56,703 nt of DNA from Oscillospiraceae bacterium. Lineage in GTDB: Bacteria; Bacillota; Clostridia; Oscillospirales; Acutalibacteraceae. The notes under the pieces are model-generated. The model saw nothing but the letters and a program-made list of their open reading frames with translations, was not told the origin of the DNA and made no database searches. A program made the translations under genes and the position numbers. Each line of letters begins with the position of its first letter. Within the stretch, counting starts at the first letter, position 1. Positions 34,712-45,024 of the stretch are shown piece after piece. Location: the NCBI GenBank assembly GCA_015066005.1, contig SVPF01000011.1:1-56703 (forward strand). Reading direction: 5' to 3'.

Positions 34712-34735
34712 TTTTCTTTCAAAAACTATGCATAA

Positions 34736-34764
34736 ATAATACCATATAACGAATAAATATGCAA
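34736..34764 (-). promoter_or_regulatory. sigma-A promoter of the arg/pro operon
   Basis: On the minus strand, TTGCAT (34764-34759), a 17-base spacer and TATTAT (34741-34736). Another partial ARG-box-like stretch (TATGCATAAATAATA, about 34728-34742) covers the -10, so repressor binding would block it. Confidence 0.65.
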
Positions 34765-34813
34765 TACATATTTGCAAATTTTACTGTTTTGACATAAGTT
34801 TTACCCAATTTTC

Positions 34814-34827
34814 TGCATTTTTATGCA
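34814..34827 (-). promoter_or_regulatory. ARG-box-like palindrome upstream of the arg promoter
   Basis: TGCAT-TTTT-ATGCA, a perfect palindrome matching the ArgR/AhrC operator pattern, about 50 bases upstream of the -35. Together with 34697-34711 it could allow looping of a hexameric ArgR. No argR gene is in the window. Confidence 0.55.
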
Positions 34828-34846
34828 AAATCAACAAGTAAAAGGA

Positions 34847-36397
34847 CTAATCTTCCGTTTCTTCCACGCCGTCCCAGGATTTTTCTTCCTTAGGCTGATT
34901 CTTAGTTTTAATAAGGTTAATAACAAAGCCGCTGATTAAGCAAAGGCCGAAAATCACCCAGCCTGCCAAAATGTTTGAAAGCATATTGTAGCCATCAGCC
35001 GCGCCGTAAAGACCGCCATTATTAACAAATAGGTTAACAATATTCCAAACAAAGATAATGGTTAATGCAACGGGAGCAATTACCTTAACTGCTGCATAGA
35101 ACCATACCTTAGGCATTTTAAAGCCGGTGGCATTACGGTTAATTTCTTTAACAACCTTATCGGTTTTAAAGAACCAACCAATTGCAATTGTTTCAATAAT
35201 ACCAACCAAAATAAGTGTAAAGCTGTTGCACCAGTTGTCAACAATATCAAGCACAGCAAGACCTGCGCCCGAGGTATAAATCAAAGAAATAATACCGGCG
35301 ATAATGCATACCGTAATGGTTGTTTTCTTTTTGTTAGTACCAAATTTATCAGAAAATGCGGTTGAAATACCTTCAACAAGCGAGAATGCCGAGTCAATAG
35401 CCAAAGTGCAAAGACAGAAATAGAAAACAAATGAGAAAAATGCATTGAAAATGCCGCTGTTCGAAAGGTTAACAATTGCGGTAGGATAAACAATAAATGC
35501 AAGACCGGGACCAGCCTTCTCAGCCAAAACATCCTGCATACCTGTACCGTACATTGTTGTAAACATAACAACACCCGCCAAAAGTGAAACCGCCAAATCG
35601 CTGAAAGCAATAATAAGACCGTCACGGGCGATATTGCTCTTATCATCAAGGAAGGAGCCGTAAGCAATCATAATTGCCATCATAACAGACATACTGTAAA
35701 ATACCTGACCTACAGCATCAACCCAAATCATCGGGTCCTTAAGAGCCGAAAAATCAGGAATAAAGAAGGCTGCAAGACCCTGAAGAGCGCCCGGCATTGT
35801 AACGCCCTTAATTGTCATAATAATAAAGCAAACAACCGGCAAGAAAATTAAATACTTAATAACCTTGTCTATGCTTTTTGTGCCGTTACGGATGCAGTAG
35901 TAAATAGAGCCCCACGCCGCTAAAAGACAGATTATAACAGGAACTGAAAAATCGCCAAAGCCTTTAATTGTGCCTGTGGTTTTAATAAGCCCTGCCCACA
36001 AACCGCTTGCGGCTTCATTATTGCCTGTCATACCGATAAACTTAAAGCTGAAAACAGCCATCATAATAACCCAAGCAAAAACAACCGCGTAATATGTAAC
36101 AATTACAAATGCGTTTGAGGTTGCGGTCCAACCGATAGGCTCAAACCATTTTTTCATACCGCGCATTGCACCGGGTGCGCCCGAACGCATTTTACGACCG
36201 ATGGAAATTTCCATCATTAAAAGCGGAATACCGATTGTAATTAAGGCTACAAGGTATACAAGCAAAAAGGCACCGCCACCGTGCTTTGCCGCAAGGTTTG
36301 GGAAACGCCAAGCGTTACCAAGACCAACTGCCGAGCCAATTGCAGCTAGTATAAATGTTGCACTTGAGCCCCATGTGGAACGTTTAGTTTCTGACAT
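34847..36397 (-). CDS. neurotransmitter:sodium symporter (SNF) family transporter
   Basis: A 516-residue secondary transporter with 11-12 predicted transmembrane helices. The TM1 signature AAIGSAVGLGNAWRFPNLAAKHGGGAF and WVDAVGQVFYSMSV are diagnostic of the LeuT-type Na+-coupled family, whose bacterial members import amino acids such as tryptophan, tyrosine, leucine or methionine. Substrate cannot be read. ATG 36397 is used with AGGAGAG upstream. It follows the exonuclease gene by 17 bases in a typA-exonuclease-transporter run. Confidence 0.92.
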   Translation of the reverse strand: MSETKRSTWGSSATFILAAIGSAVGLGNAWRFPNLAAKHGGGAFLLVYLVALITIGIPLLMMEISIGRKMRSGAPGAMRGMKKWFEPIGWTATSNAFVIVTYYAVVFAWVIMMAVFSFKFIGMTGNNEAASGLWAGLIKTTGTIKGFGDFSVPVIICLLAAWGSIYYCIRNGTKSIDKVIKYLIFLPVVCFIIMTIKGVTMPGALQGLAAFFIPDFSALKDPMIWVDAVGQVFYSMSVMMAIMIAYGSFLDDKSNIARDGLIIAFSDLAVSLLAGVVMFTTMYGTGMQDVLAEKAGPGLAFIVYPTAIVNLSNSGIFNAFFSFVFYFCLCTLAIDSAFSLVEGISTAFSDKFGTNKKKTTITVCIIAGIISLIYTSGAGLAVLDIVDNWCNSFTLILVGIIETIAIGWFFKTDKVVKEINRNATGFKMPKVWFYAAVKVIAPVALTIIFVWNIVNLFVNNGGLYGAADGYNMLSNILAGWVIFGLCLISGFVINLIKTKNQPKEEKSWDGVEETED

Positions 36398-36414
36398 AAA
36401 TTTTACTCTCCTAT

Positions 36415-37299
36415 TCAAACTGAAATTGCTTCAGTATTTTCTGTTTTTTGTTTTTTAACTTTAAATTCGCCGATATTGCGGCGCACAATTACATCATCAA
36501 AGGTCTTTTTAAAGGACACCCTGCCGCAAAACCGTTTGCCGCAGCTACAGGTAAAGTTTGCCCAAAACCAACGGTTTTGGTATTTCCACTTTGTAACCTG
36601 CTTGGCTTTTTTGTTACATTCAGGACAATTGAAAATAAGGTGTTTTTTATCAATGCATTTATCATTGATTTTGGAAATTGCATAAGCCTTAAATTTCAGC
36701 CGTTTTAAAAAGTCAGGATTTGTCGTGTCCCTAATAAGCGCCTCAAAGCGTTCTTTGTTATAGCACCTTTTAAGAAGGTAAGCACACACAAGGCTGTCAT
36801 CCTTTGCGGTGTGAAAATCAATCCCATCGGTTGAAACATTAAGCTTTTCGGCGGCGGCTTCCAAGGATATTTGGTTTTTATCCTCATAGCCCTGAAGTCG
36901 CATTTCGTTTTGAATAAACACCTGTAAATCAAGATATTTTTCAATTTTAAAGCGAATATCCTTTAAAAGATTTTCCTCATTTTCCAAAATGGTGTAAAGG
37001 TCGGAATTGCTCCAGGTCATTGTGACCGAATTTTCCCCAACCCATTCATTATAGCTTTTTACAGCATCCTTAAAGGGCACACCTGCAAGCATTACATCGG
37101 TAGTAATGCCTGTAAGCTTTGCGAAACGGCCCGTTACCTTTTGGGAAATTTCTGACCGAACGGTAGCTTCAAAGGTGTCAATCACATCGAAGCTGTCGTT
37201 AAGCTTAACTGCACCGATTTGAAGAATTTGATTTATAAACCTTTTTTGCGGCTTATAAAAGGCACTATCCCATTCCAAATCAAGTATTATATAGTTCAT
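36415..37299 (-). CDS. DEDDh 3'-5' exonuclease with C-terminal zinc-ribbon-like region
   Basis: A 294-residue protein. The RNase T/DnaQ-like fold occupies about 1-180, with D7 and E9 (ILDLEWD), D100 (NSDLYTI), H163 and D168 (FHTAKDD). The C-terminus holds CPEC (about residue 220) and CSC...C clusters that suggest a zinc ribbon, followed by a basic tail. Substrate could be RNA or DNA; KapD-like and sporulation-inhibitor-like homologues exist in Firmicutes. Start overlaps the typA stop in ATGA. The Zn-ribbon addition is less usual. Confidence 0.82.
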   Translation of the reverse strand: MNYIILDLEWDSAFYKPQKRFINQILQIGAVKLNDSFDVIDTFEATVRSEISQKVTGRFAKLTGITTDVMLAGVPFKDAVKSYNEWVGENSVTMTWSNSDLYTILENEENLLKDIRFKIEKYLDLQVFIQNEMRLQGYEDKNQISLEAAAEKLNVSTDGIDFHTAKDDSLVCAYLLKRCYNKERFEALIRDTTNPDFLKRLKFKAYAISKINDKCIDKKHLIFNCPECNKKAKQVTKWKYQNRWFWANFTCSCGKRFCGRVSFKKTFDDVIVRRNIGEFKVKKQKTENTEAISV

Positions 37300-39125
37300 T
37301 GTTGCTTTCTCTTTGCCTCAAATTTACTTCTTTCCTCTTTACCAAGGATGCGTTTTCTAAGGCGAATGCTTTCAGGTGTAATTTCCACAAGCTCATCATC
37401 CTTAATAAATTCAAGCGACTGTTCAAGGCTTAAGCGTGTATGCGGTACTAAACGAAGTGCCTCATCACTGCCGGAAGCACGGGTGTTTGTCATTTGCTTT
37501 TTCTTACAAACATTGCAAACAATATCATCATTTTTCGGGTTTTCGCCAACAATCATACCCTCGTAAACAGGGGTGCCCGGTCCGATAAATAATCGACCTC
37601 GGCTTTGGGTGTTAAAAAGACCGTAGCCCGTTGCTTCACCCGTTTCGTGAGCAATAATCGAGCCTGTGTTACGCTGGTCAATATCACCCTTATATTCCTG
37701 ATAGCTGTCAAACACATGGTTCATAATACCGTTACCGTTAGTATCGGTCATAAACTGCGAACGGTAGCCAAGAAGACCGCGTGCGGGAATTAAAAATTCA
37801 AGGTGGGAGGTTCCGCCCTCGCGGGTGCCCATATTCTTAATTTCAGCCTTACGGGTGCCGAGGCGTTCCATAACCGAGCCAACATATTCTTCGGGGACCT
37901 CAATCATTAAAAGCTCAATAGGCTCTAAAAGGTTGCCGTTTTCGTCACGCTTATAAATAACCTCAGGCGGTGAAACCTGAAATTCATAGCCCTGACGGCG
38001 CATCGTTTCAATTAAAATTGAAAGGTGCAGCTCTCCTCTGCCCGAAACCTTAAAGGTGTCGGCCGAATCGGTTTCCTCAACACGAAGGCTAACGTTTGTC
38101 ATAACCTCTTTAAAAAGGCGGTCACGAATATTGCGCGAGGTTACAAACTTACCCTCTTTTCCTGCAAAGGGCGAATTATTAACCATGAAGTTCATAGCCA
38201 AGGTGGGCTCATCTATCTTTACAAAGGGTAATGCCTCAATGTTATCAACAGCGCAGGCAGTTTCACCGATTTCAAGGTTTTGAAGACCTGCAACCTGAAT
38301 TATATCACCAACGCTTGCGGTTTCTTCCTCATGCCTTTTAAGACCGCGGTACATAAACATTTTAGCAATTTTTTGGTTATTGTGGGTACCGTCCTTATGG
38401 CAAATAGCCACCTGCTGACCGCTTTTAACGGTGCCGCGTATAACACGACCCACACCTATGCGGCCAAGATAATCGTCATATTCAATATTGGTAAACAAAA
38501 TCTGAAGCGGACCCTCGGTATCACCCTTGGGTGCATCAATTTCGTTAACAATTGCATCAAATAAGGGCTTCATATCCTCACCCTTAATGTCGGGCGAATA
38601 GGAAGCATAACCGTCGCGACCGGATGCAAAAATTACAGGAAATTCAATCTGGTCTTCGTCAGCGCCGAGTTCAATAAACAAATCGAGCACTTCATCCACC
38701 ACTTCGTGCGGTCTTGCCATCGGTCTGTCAATTTTATTAACAACCACAACGGCTTTTTTACCAAGTGCCAATGCTTTTTTAAGCACAAAACGTGTTTGGG
38801 GCATACAGCCTTCAAATGCATCAACAAGCAATAAAACGCCATCAACCATTTGTAAAATACGTTCAACCTCGCCGCCAAAGTCGGCGTGACCGGGGGTGTC
38901 AACAATGTTTATTTTAACATCGCCGTACATAACGCTGGTATTTTTGGAAAGTATTGTGATTCCGCGTTCACGCTCCAAATCGTTGGAGTCCATTACCCTG
39001 TCATCAACCGCTTCGTTAACACGAAAGGTACCGCTTTGCTTTAAAAGCTGGTCAACAAGGGTGGTCTTGCCGTGGTCAACGTGGGCAATAATTGCAACGT
39101 TTCTCAAGTTTTTTATTTCAGTCAT
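37296..39125 (-). CDS. typA: ribosome-associated GTPase TypA/BipA
   Basis: A 609-residue translational GTPase related to EF-G/LepA that acts in 50S assembly and stress responses. G1 AHVDHGKTT, G2 RERGITI, G3 DTPGHADF and G4 NKIDRP are intact. The BipA-specific C-terminal domain begins around GLLGYRSQFMTDTNG and ends with a lysine-rich tail. First gene of its transcription unit, with a consensus promoter. Confidence 0.96.
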   Translation of the reverse strand: MTEIKNLRNVAIIAHVDHGKTTLVDQLLKQSGTFRVNEAVDDRVMDSNDLERERGITILSKNTSVMYGDVKINIVDTPGHADFGGEVERILQMVDGVLLLVDAFEGCMPQTRFVLKKALALGKKAVVVVNKIDRPMARPHEVVDEVLDLFIELGADEDQIEFPVIFASGRDGYASYSPDIKGEDMKPLFDAIVNEIDAPKGDTEGPLQILFTNIEYDDYLGRIGVGRVIRGTVKSGQQVAICHKDGTHNNQKIAKMFMYRGLKRHEEETASVGDIIQVAGLQNLEIGETACAVDNIEALPFVKIDEPTLAMNFMVNNSPFAGKEGKFVTSRNIRDRLFKEVMTNVSLRVEETDSADTFKVSGRGELHLSILIETMRRQGYEFQVSPPEVIYKRDENGNLLEPIELLMIEVPEEYVGSVMERLGTRKAEIKNMGTREGGTSHLEFLIPARGLLGYRSQFMTDTNGNGIMNHVFDSYQEYKGDIDQRNTGSIIAHETGEATGYGLFNTQSRGRLFIGPGTPVYEGMIVGENPKNDDIVCNVCKKKQMTNTRASGSDEALRLVPHTRLSLEQSLEFIKDDELVEITPESIRLRKRILGKEERSKFEAKRKQQ

Positions 39126-39173
39126 TTTGACACTTCCTTAAATCAAGCAAAACTAACTCATTTTAACTAAGTT

Positions 39174-39202
39174 ATTATAATATAAACACGTAATATTGTC
39201 AA
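39174..39202 (-). promoter_or_regulatory. consensus sigma-A promoter of typA
   Basis: On the minus strand, TTGACA (39202-39197), 17-base spacer and TATAAT (39179-39174), all consensus. Confidence 0.8.
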
Positions 39203-39263
39203 CAAATACCGACACAAAAAATAACCGAAATGTTAATTTTTTCTAAACATTAAAACCCCGCTA

Positions 39264-39291
39264 TTGAAAATGGAAAAAATTTGCTTATAAT
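39264..39291 (+). promoter_or_regulatory. sigma-A promoter of the large ABC transporter gene
   Basis: TTGAAA (39264-39269), 16-base spacer and TATAAT (39286-39291), followed by GAAAGGAAA before ATG 39331. Confidence 0.65.
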
Positions 39292-39330
39292 ATAGGGTAT
39301 AATGTTATATGTAACGAAAGGAAATGTCGA

Positions 39331-42300
39331 ATGCTAACTTTAAAAGGCATAACTAAGGACTATATAACCGGCGACAGTAAGGTTGCGGCCTTAAAGGGTG
39401 TTGATTTACAGTTTCGCAGTAACGAATTTGTATCTATTTTAGGTCAGTCAGGCTGCGGTAAAACCACACTTTTGAACATTATCGGCGGTCTTGATAAATA
39501 CACAAGCGGTGATTTATTTATCAACGGAAAGTCCACCAAAAATTATAAAGACAGAGATTGGGATAACTACCGCAACCATTCAGTCGGCTTTGTGTTCCAA
39601 AGCTATAACCTTATTCCTCACCAAACCGTTTTGTCAAACGTTGAACTGGCCCTTACCCTTTCAGGTGTTTCAAAAAGCGAACGCCGCCGCAGAGCTAAGG
39701 AAGCGCTTGAAAAGGTTGGTCTAGGTGATCAGCTTCGTAAAAAGCCGAGCGAAATGTCGGGTGGACAAATGCAGCGTGTTGCAATTGCCCGCGCAATTGT
39801 TAATAACCCCGATATTATTTTGGCCGACGAGCCGACAGGCGCACTGGATACCGAAACAAGCGTTCAGGTTATGAAAATTCTTAAAGAGATTTCCGAAGAC
39901 CGCTTGGTTATAATGGTTACCCACAACCCCGAACTTGCGGCTGAATATTCAACCCGAATTATCCGTATGCTTGACGGCGTGATTTTGTCGGACTCTAAGC
40001 CCCTTTCGGATGACGAAATTCACAACGAAAACGAATTAGAAAAGGCAAAGGCCGAAAAGGCAAAAACCCAAAAAATGCCTTCAATGTCATTTTTTACTTC
40101 CTTTGGGCTTTCGCTTAATAACCTTTTCACAAAAAAGGGCCGTACTGCCCTTACATCCTTTGCAGGAAGTATTGGTATTATAGGTATTGCGCTTATTTTT
40201 GCGGTGTCACAGGGAACAACCGCGTTTATTGACTCGGTTCAGGAAGAAACTCTCTCCTCCTACCCGTTAACTATTGAATCACAAAACCTTGAAATGACCG
40301 AGCTTATAAACACCTTTATGGGTGCGGCTGAATCATCGGGCGAGCACGAAAAGGATGCGGTTTATGAAAAATCCGCCATATATGAAATGATGAACGCCCT
40401 TAATTCGCTTGAAGCCAACGAAAACGACCTTAAGGCCTTTAAGGCTCACCTGGAAAAAGCACTTAAGGATAAGGAAAAGTATTCCGACCTTATTGAAGCG
40501 GTAAACGGTATTCAGTACACCTACGATTTTAATATGCTTATCTACACCCAGAATGTTGACGGGCAAATAATTCATTCCGATTCGAGCGAGCTTATGGCCG
40601 ACATTTTGCGTGATTATTTCGGTATGGACTTTTCGGGTATGATGTCAAGCATGACAGGCGGTATGTCGTCAAGCCCAATGATGTCAGGCGGAGTTATGGG
40701 CGGCAGTGCAACACTGTGGCAGGAAATGCTTACAGGCACCGACGGTGAGCTTATTAACCCGCTTATTCCAAAGCAATATGACCTTATTCACGGTAGCTGG
40801 CCCAACGATTATAACGAAATTTTGCTTGTTGTCGATGAAAACAACGAGGTTGACGATATGACCCTTTACGCCTTGGGTCTAAAATCCAAAGCCGAAATTG
40901 AAGCCATGACCGAAGCCGTTTTAAACAAAGAACAGCTTGAGATTGAGGGCAAAAAGTGGAGCTATAAAGAAATTTGCGAAATGGAATTTAAAACAATTTT
41001 AAATTCCGCTTGCTACACAAAGGATGAAAAAACAGGCCTTTATACCGACCTTCGTGATACTGAGGCAGGTCTTAAATACCTTTATGCAAACGGTATTCCG
41101 CTTAAGGTTACAGGTATTATCAGACCCAAAGAGGGCACCTCTACCACCCTGCTTTCAGGCTCGATTTGCTACACCAAAAAGCTTACCGACTATGTAGTTG
41201 AAAAATCAAAGGAATCGTCCGCAATTAAGGCACAGCTAAATGATGATTCAGTTGATATTTTTACGGGTCTTCCCTTTAAGGAAAACAGCAAGAATTTAAC
41301 TAATGATGAAAAGAAAGCCGAATTTAAGGAATATCTTAAAAAGCTTGATAAGAACAGCAAGGCTGACACTTATGTTAAGATAATGTCGATTCCCGAAAAA
41401 GCGATGGTTGAAAAAACCGTTAACGATGCTTTAAAGGCAACCTCGCGCGATAAAATTGAAGCAACACTTATCCCCGGCATTGTTCAGCAAACGGGTATGA
41501 GCAAGGAAGAAATTACCGAATATCTAAAGGATATGAAGGATGAAGAGCTTTTTGAAATGTATGCTTCAATTGTTGAGGAGCAATTCCGTATGCAGTACGC
41601 TGCAGGCGTAGCCGCACAGCTTATGCCCCTAACGGTTGAGCAAAAGGTCGCCGCACTTGACGCCGCAGTTAAAAAGTTCACATCCGAACAGTTTGCAACC
41701 TATTATGATGAGGTTTTGGAATTTTCAAATTCATCCTATGACACAAACCTTGTAAAGCTTGGCTATGTTGAGCTTGATACTCCATCAACTATAAACATTT
41801 ATGCAAGCTCGTTTGAAAATAAGGACATTATTGAAGCCGCCATTACCGATTACAATAAATCAGTAGAGGATTTGCAAAAAATATCCTATACCGACTATCT
41901 TGGCATAATGATGTCATCAATTACCACCATTATTAACGCTATAACCTATGTTTTAATGGCATTTGTTGCGGTATCCCTCATCGTTTCTTCAATTATGATT
42001 GGCGTTATCACACTTATTTCGGTTCAGGAACGCACGAAGGAAATTGGTATTTTGCGTGCAATAGGCGCATCAAAGCGCAATGTTTCAAGTATGTTTAACG
42101 CCGAAACCATTATAATCGGCTTCACATCAGGCCTTTTGGGTGTGGTTATAACCTACCTTTTGTGCATACCGATTAACATCATTCTTGAAGCACTTACAGG
42201 TCTTTCCAATCTTAAAGCGGTATTACCTATTGAAGCAGCAATTTTGTTTGTTGCAATAAGCGTAATCCTCACAATGTTCTCGGGCATTATTCCATCCCGC

Positions 42301-42345
42301 AGCGCCGCTAAAAAAGACCCAGTAATCGCACTTAGAACTGAATAA
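39331..42345 (+). CDS. MacB-like ABC transporter, fused ATPase and FtsX-type permease
   Basis: A 1004-residue single-chain transporter. The N-terminal ATPase (about 1-220) has Walker [10 protein letters not shown], signature [15 protein letters not shown] and Walker [12 protein letters not shown] of the LolD/MacB group. A first TM helix lies at about 268-290, a very large external domain at about 295-850, and three TM helices in the last 150 residues form the FtsX-type permease ([30 protein letters not shown]). Residues 431-460 are rich in Met, Gly and Ser. Members typically export or extract peptides and lipoproteins, or act in antimicrobial-peptide responses. No sensor kinase or partner is adjacent. 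Substrate unknown. Confidence 0.88.
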   Translation: MLTLKGITKDYITGDSKVAALKGVDLQFRSNEFVSILGQSGCGKTTLLNIIGGLDKYTSGDLFINGKSTKNYKDRDWDNYRNHSVGFVFQSYNLIPHQTVLSNVELALTLSGVSKSERRRRAKEALEKVGLGDQLRKKPSEMSGGQMQRVAIARAIVNNPDIILADEPTGALDTETSVQVMKILKEISEDRLVIMVTHNPELAAEYSTRIIRMLDGVILSDSKPLSDDEIHNENELEKAKAEKAKTQKMPSMSFFTSFGLSLNNLFTKKGRTALTSFAGSIGIIGIALIFAVSQGTTAFIDSVQEETLSSYPLTIESQNLEMTELINTFMGAAESSGEHEKDAVYEKSAIYEMMNALNSLEANENDLKAFKAHLEKALKDKEKYSDLIEAVNGIQYTYDFNMLIYTQNVDGQIIHSDSSELMADILRDYFGMDFSGMMSSMTGGMSSSPMMSGGVMGGSATLWQEMLTGTDGELINPLIPKQYDLIHGSWPNDYNEILLVVDENNEVDDMTLYALGLKSKAEIEAMTEAVLNKEQLEIEGKKWSYKEICEMEFKTILNSACYTKDEKTGLYTDLRDTEAGLKYLYANGIPLKVTGIIRPKEGTSTTLLSGSICYTKKLTDYVVEKSKESSAIKAQLNDDSVDIFTGLPFKENSKNLTNDEKKAEFKEYLKKLDKNSKADTYVKIMSIPEKAMVEKTVNDALKATSRDKIEATLIPGIVQQTGMSKEEITEYLKDMKDEELFEMYASIVEEQFRMQYAAGVAAQLMPLTVEQKVAALDAAVKKFTSEQFATYYDEVLEFSNSSYDTNLVKLGYVELDTPSTINIYASSFENKDIIEAAITDYNKSVEDLQKISYTDYLGIMMSSITTIINAITYVLMAFVAVSLIVSSIMIGVITLISVQERTKEIGILRAIGASKRNVSSMFNAETIIIGFTSGLLGVVITYLLCIPINIILEALTGLSNLKAVLPIEAAILFVAISVILTMFSGIIPSRSAAKKDPVIALRTE

Positions 42346-42351
42346 ATATTT

Positions 42352-42384
42352 AAAACGGATGAACCGAAAAGTTCATCCGTTTTT
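42352..42384 (+). terminator. terminator of the ABC transporter gene
   Basis: Thirteen-base arms AAAACGGATGAAC (42352-42364) and GTTCATCCGTTTT (42371-42383), followed by TGTTTTA. Confidence 0.88.
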
Positions 42385-42398
42385 GTTTTAGTGGTTAC

Positions 42399-42579
42399 TC
42401 AAATTATAGTTTATCGGGCTAATGAAGCACAAACCAAAGCCTTCCCCAGTAGGGGAAGGTGGCAGGCGAAGCCTGACGGATGAGGTGTAAAAAACAGTTT
42501 GTACTTACAAAGCTCCTCATCCACCGCTAAAGCGGTCCCCCTTCTCCCGCAGGAGAAGGCATAGATAAACCCTAATTTA
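42399..42579 (-). repeat. 181-bp multi-hairpin interspersed repeat, copy B
   Basis: Inverted, near-identical copy of 7047-7227 with all four internal palindromes preserved. It occupies most of the 343-base gap between the ABC transporter terminator and the hydrolase promoter. No open frame in it is credible. Confidence 0.85.
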
Positions 42580-42630
42580 CATTATAAAATATCAAGATAT
42601 AATTTAAATAAAAAAATTAAAAATTAGGTC

Positions 42631-42659
42631 TTCTATTTTATGTTAATATTTGGTATAAT
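42631..42659 (+). promoter_or_regulatory. candidate extended -10 promoter of the hydrolase-murF-ddl-CDF operon
   Basis: TGGTATAAT with TATAAT at 42654-42659; the -35 (TTCTAT, 42631-42636, spacer 17) is weak. It lies 29 bases before the hydrolase start. Confidence 0.45.
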
Positions 42660-42688
42660 ATATTTAATTATATATATTGGAGTATTAT

Positions 42689-43447
42689 ATGAACATAAAC
42701 ATTGACGGTCTTAACATAAAATACACCGATGAGGGCAGCGGTCAGCCCGTGCTTTTGCTTCACGGTTGGAATTCATCATACACCGTTTATAACGGCATTA
42801 TAAACCTGCTTAAAAACCGCTACCGTGTGGTTGCCTTAAACTTCCCCGGCTGTGACGGGTCGGACACTATGGAAAGCCCTTGGACACTTGACGATTACTG
42901 CACCTTCGTGCTTAAATTTATGGCAGCGTTAGACATTAAAGACCCAATAATGTTCGGTCATTCACACGGTGGTCGTGTCACGCTTAAAATGGCGGCCGAG
43001 GGTATGGTTAATCCACCTAAAATTGTACTGCTTGACTCTGCAGGGCTTATACCTAAAAAAAGCCTTAAACAAAAATTCAGGGCTAAAAGCTTTAAGGTTA
43101 TCAAATGGTTTTTAACCCTGCCCATAATTCGCAATTTTAGCGCAGGGCTTTTGGATAAGGCCCGCGCTTACTATGGCTCGGCTGATTATAACGCCGCACC
43201 CGAGGTGCTTCGTAAAACCCTTGTCAGCCTAGTTAATACTGATTTGCGCGATATTATAGGCAATATTACTGCCCCCACACTTCTTATTTGGGGCGAAAAC
43301 GACACCGCAACACCTTTGAGTGATGCAAAAATTATGGAATCTAAAATTAAAGACTGCGGCTTGTGCGTTATAAAAGGTACGGGACATTATTCGTTTTGCG
43401 AACGCCCCTTTGAAGCGCAGACAATTATCAACAGCTTTTTAAGTTAA
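42689..43447 (+). CDS. alpha/beta hydrolase
   Basis: A 252-residue soluble serine hydrolase. It has oxyanion loop LLLHGWNSS, nucleophile S92 in GHSHGGR, an acid in WGENDTATP and a histidine in GTGHYSF, so the triad is complete. A lid (about 120-180) is basic. Substrate is unknown. It is the first gene of an operon with a MurF-like ligase and Ddl, so an envelope-linked ester or peptide substrate is possible. ATG 42689 has GGAG upstream; a TTG-initiated extension is unlikely. Confidence 0.85.
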   Translation: MNINIDGLNIKYTDEGSGQPVLLLHGWNSSYTVYNGIINLLKNRYRVVALNFPGCDGSDTMESPWTLDDYCTFVLKFMAALDIKDPIMFGHSHGGRVTLKMAAEGMVNPPKIVLLDSAGLIPKKSLKQKFRAKSFKVIKWFLTLPIIRNFSAGLLDKARAYYGSADYNAAPEVLRKTLVSLVNTDLRDIIGNITAPTLLIWGENDTATPLSDAKIMESKIKDCGLCVIKGTGHYSFCERPFEAQTIINSFLS

Positions 43448-43457
43448 GAGGTTTTTT

Positions 43458-45014
43458 ATGGATATTTTCTTTATTTTAGCCCTTGCATTTATTGCGGCAT
43501 CGGGGCTGTGCTCTATCGTTCGCCAGTACCAAATGCTTCAACAAAATTCTTATTACATTTCCCGCTATTTTAAATGGGTGTTTCCCTTTTACCGCACCCG
43601 CTTAATTTTTGATATTATTTTTGCCTTGGGCGCGTCGGCCTTACTTTTCTTCAAGCTTTATATACCCGCCTTTGTGCTTGCGGTTATGATTTTTGGCTTC
43701 CGCCTTAACACCGCAATTAAAATGCAAAAGAAATCGGTAAAAGCGTTGGCCCTTACCGCCCGTGTTAAAAGACTATTTGTTACCGCATTTTTAGTATCGG
43801 CAGGGCTTGTGGTTTTAGGCGTGTTTGTTCCCTACACATACTTAGCCTGCGTGTTTGTTGGAATGCTTTCCCCATTACTTACACTCATTTGTCGCATTTT
43901 AAATTCGCCCATTGAAGCGCTTGTAAACGCTTGGTATATTAACGATGCAAAGCGCATTATTAAAGCCCATAAGGACTTAATCGTTATTGGCGTAACGGGC
44001 AGCTACGGAAAAACCACCACAAAGTTTATTTTAACCCGCATTTTAAGTGAAAAATTTAATGTTATGTGCACACCTCACAGCTTTAACACACCAATGGGTG
44101 TTGTACGTACTATTCGCACAATGTTAAAGCCCCAAACCCAAATTTTTGTTTGCGAAATGGGCGCTAAAGAGGTTGGCAACATTAACGAGGTTTGCGTTAT
44201 TGCAAAGCCACACCACGGCCTTATAACCTCGGTTGGTCCGCAGCACCTTGAAACCTTTAAATCGATTGAAAATGTTTACAAAACCAAATTTGAATTAGAA
44301 GAACACGTCAGAAAAGCAGGCGGTATGCTTTTTGCCAACGGCGACAGCGCTGAAATTAAACGCCAGCTTGATAGAGAGTGTAAAATCTACGGTACCTCCC
44401 CCGAATATGAATATTATGCCGATAATATAAGCTACGGCAAATTTGGTAGTTCCTTTACTGTTCATATTAAGGACATTTCGATAGACCTTACCACCAAGCT
44501 TTTGGGTCTTCACAGCATAATTGACATTATCGGTGCGGTTGCGCTTTCTTACGAATTAGGCGTATCCCCCGATGATATTAAATACGCTGTGGCATCCTTA
44601 AAGCCTGCCGAGCACCGACTTGAAATGAAGCCGTTTAACAAGGGCTCACTTTTAATTGATGACGCTTATAACTCTAACCCCGAGGGCTGCTTAGAAGCAG
44701 TTAGGGTACTTGGATCATTCGACGGTATGAAAAAGGTTGTCGTTACCCCCGGTCTAATTGAGCTTGGCGAAAAAGAATATGAATGTAACTTTAATTTGGG
44801 GCTTGAAGCCGCCAAAAATGCTGATATTATAATTTTGGTTGGCATTAACCGTTCAAAGCCAATGGCCGATGCGGTAAAAACAACCGATTTTCCACAGGAA
44901 AACCTTTATATTGCCGCCTCCTTTAAAGAAGCTATGGATATTTACAACCGCTTTGCTGACGGCAATACCGTTGTGCTTTTTGAAAACGATTTACCCGATA
45001 ATTATTTAAACTAA
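43458..45014 (+). CDS. MurF-like Mur ligase with N-terminal membrane domain
   Basis: A 518-residue protein. The first ~160 residues carry about four hydrophobic segments (1-20, 50-68, 70-88, 107-130), absent from ordinary MurF. A Mur ligase follows: ATP loop VIGVTGSYGKTTTK (about 176-189), the NTPMGVVRTIR and CEMGAKEVGNI region, and a C-terminal domain starting DDAYNSNPEG. These motifs are closest to MurF (adds D-Ala-D-Ala to UDP-MurNAc-tripeptide). Pairing with Ddl directly downstream strongly supports that chemistry. Whether it is the main MurF or a specialised enzyme cannot be told. It starts 10 bases after the hydrolase. Confidence 0.85.
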   Translation: MDIFFILALAFIAASGLCSIVRQYQMLQQNSYYISRYFKWVFPFYRTRLIFDIIFALGASALLFFKLYIPAFVLAVMIFGFRLNTAIKMQKKSVKALALTARVKRLFVTAFLVSAGLVVLGVFVPYTYLACVFVGMLSPLLTLICRILNSPIEALVNAWYINDAKRIIKAHKDLIVIGVTGSYGKTTTKFILTRILSEKFNVMCTPHSFNTPMGVVRTIRTMLKPQTQIFVCEMGAKEVGNINEVCVIAKPHHGLITSVGPQHLETFKSIENVYKTKFELEEHVRKAGGMLFANGDSAEIKRQLDRECKIYGTSPEYEYYADNISYGKFGSSFTVHIKDISIDLTTKLLGLHSIIDIIGAVALSYELGVSPDDIKYAVASLKPAEHRLEMKPFNKGSLLIDDAYNSNPEGCLEAVRVLGSFDGMKKVVVTPGLIELGEKEYECNFNLGLEAAKNADIIILVGINRSKPMADAVKTTDFPQENLYIAASFKEAMDIYNRFADGNTVVLFENDLPDNYLN

Positions 45015-45024
45015 GGTGATAAAA

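Noticed and set aside
39331-42345. Two genes (ATPase and permease) merged by error
   Set aside because: The reading frame is continuous, and single-chain ATPase-FtsX proteins of about 1000 residues are common in Firmicutes.
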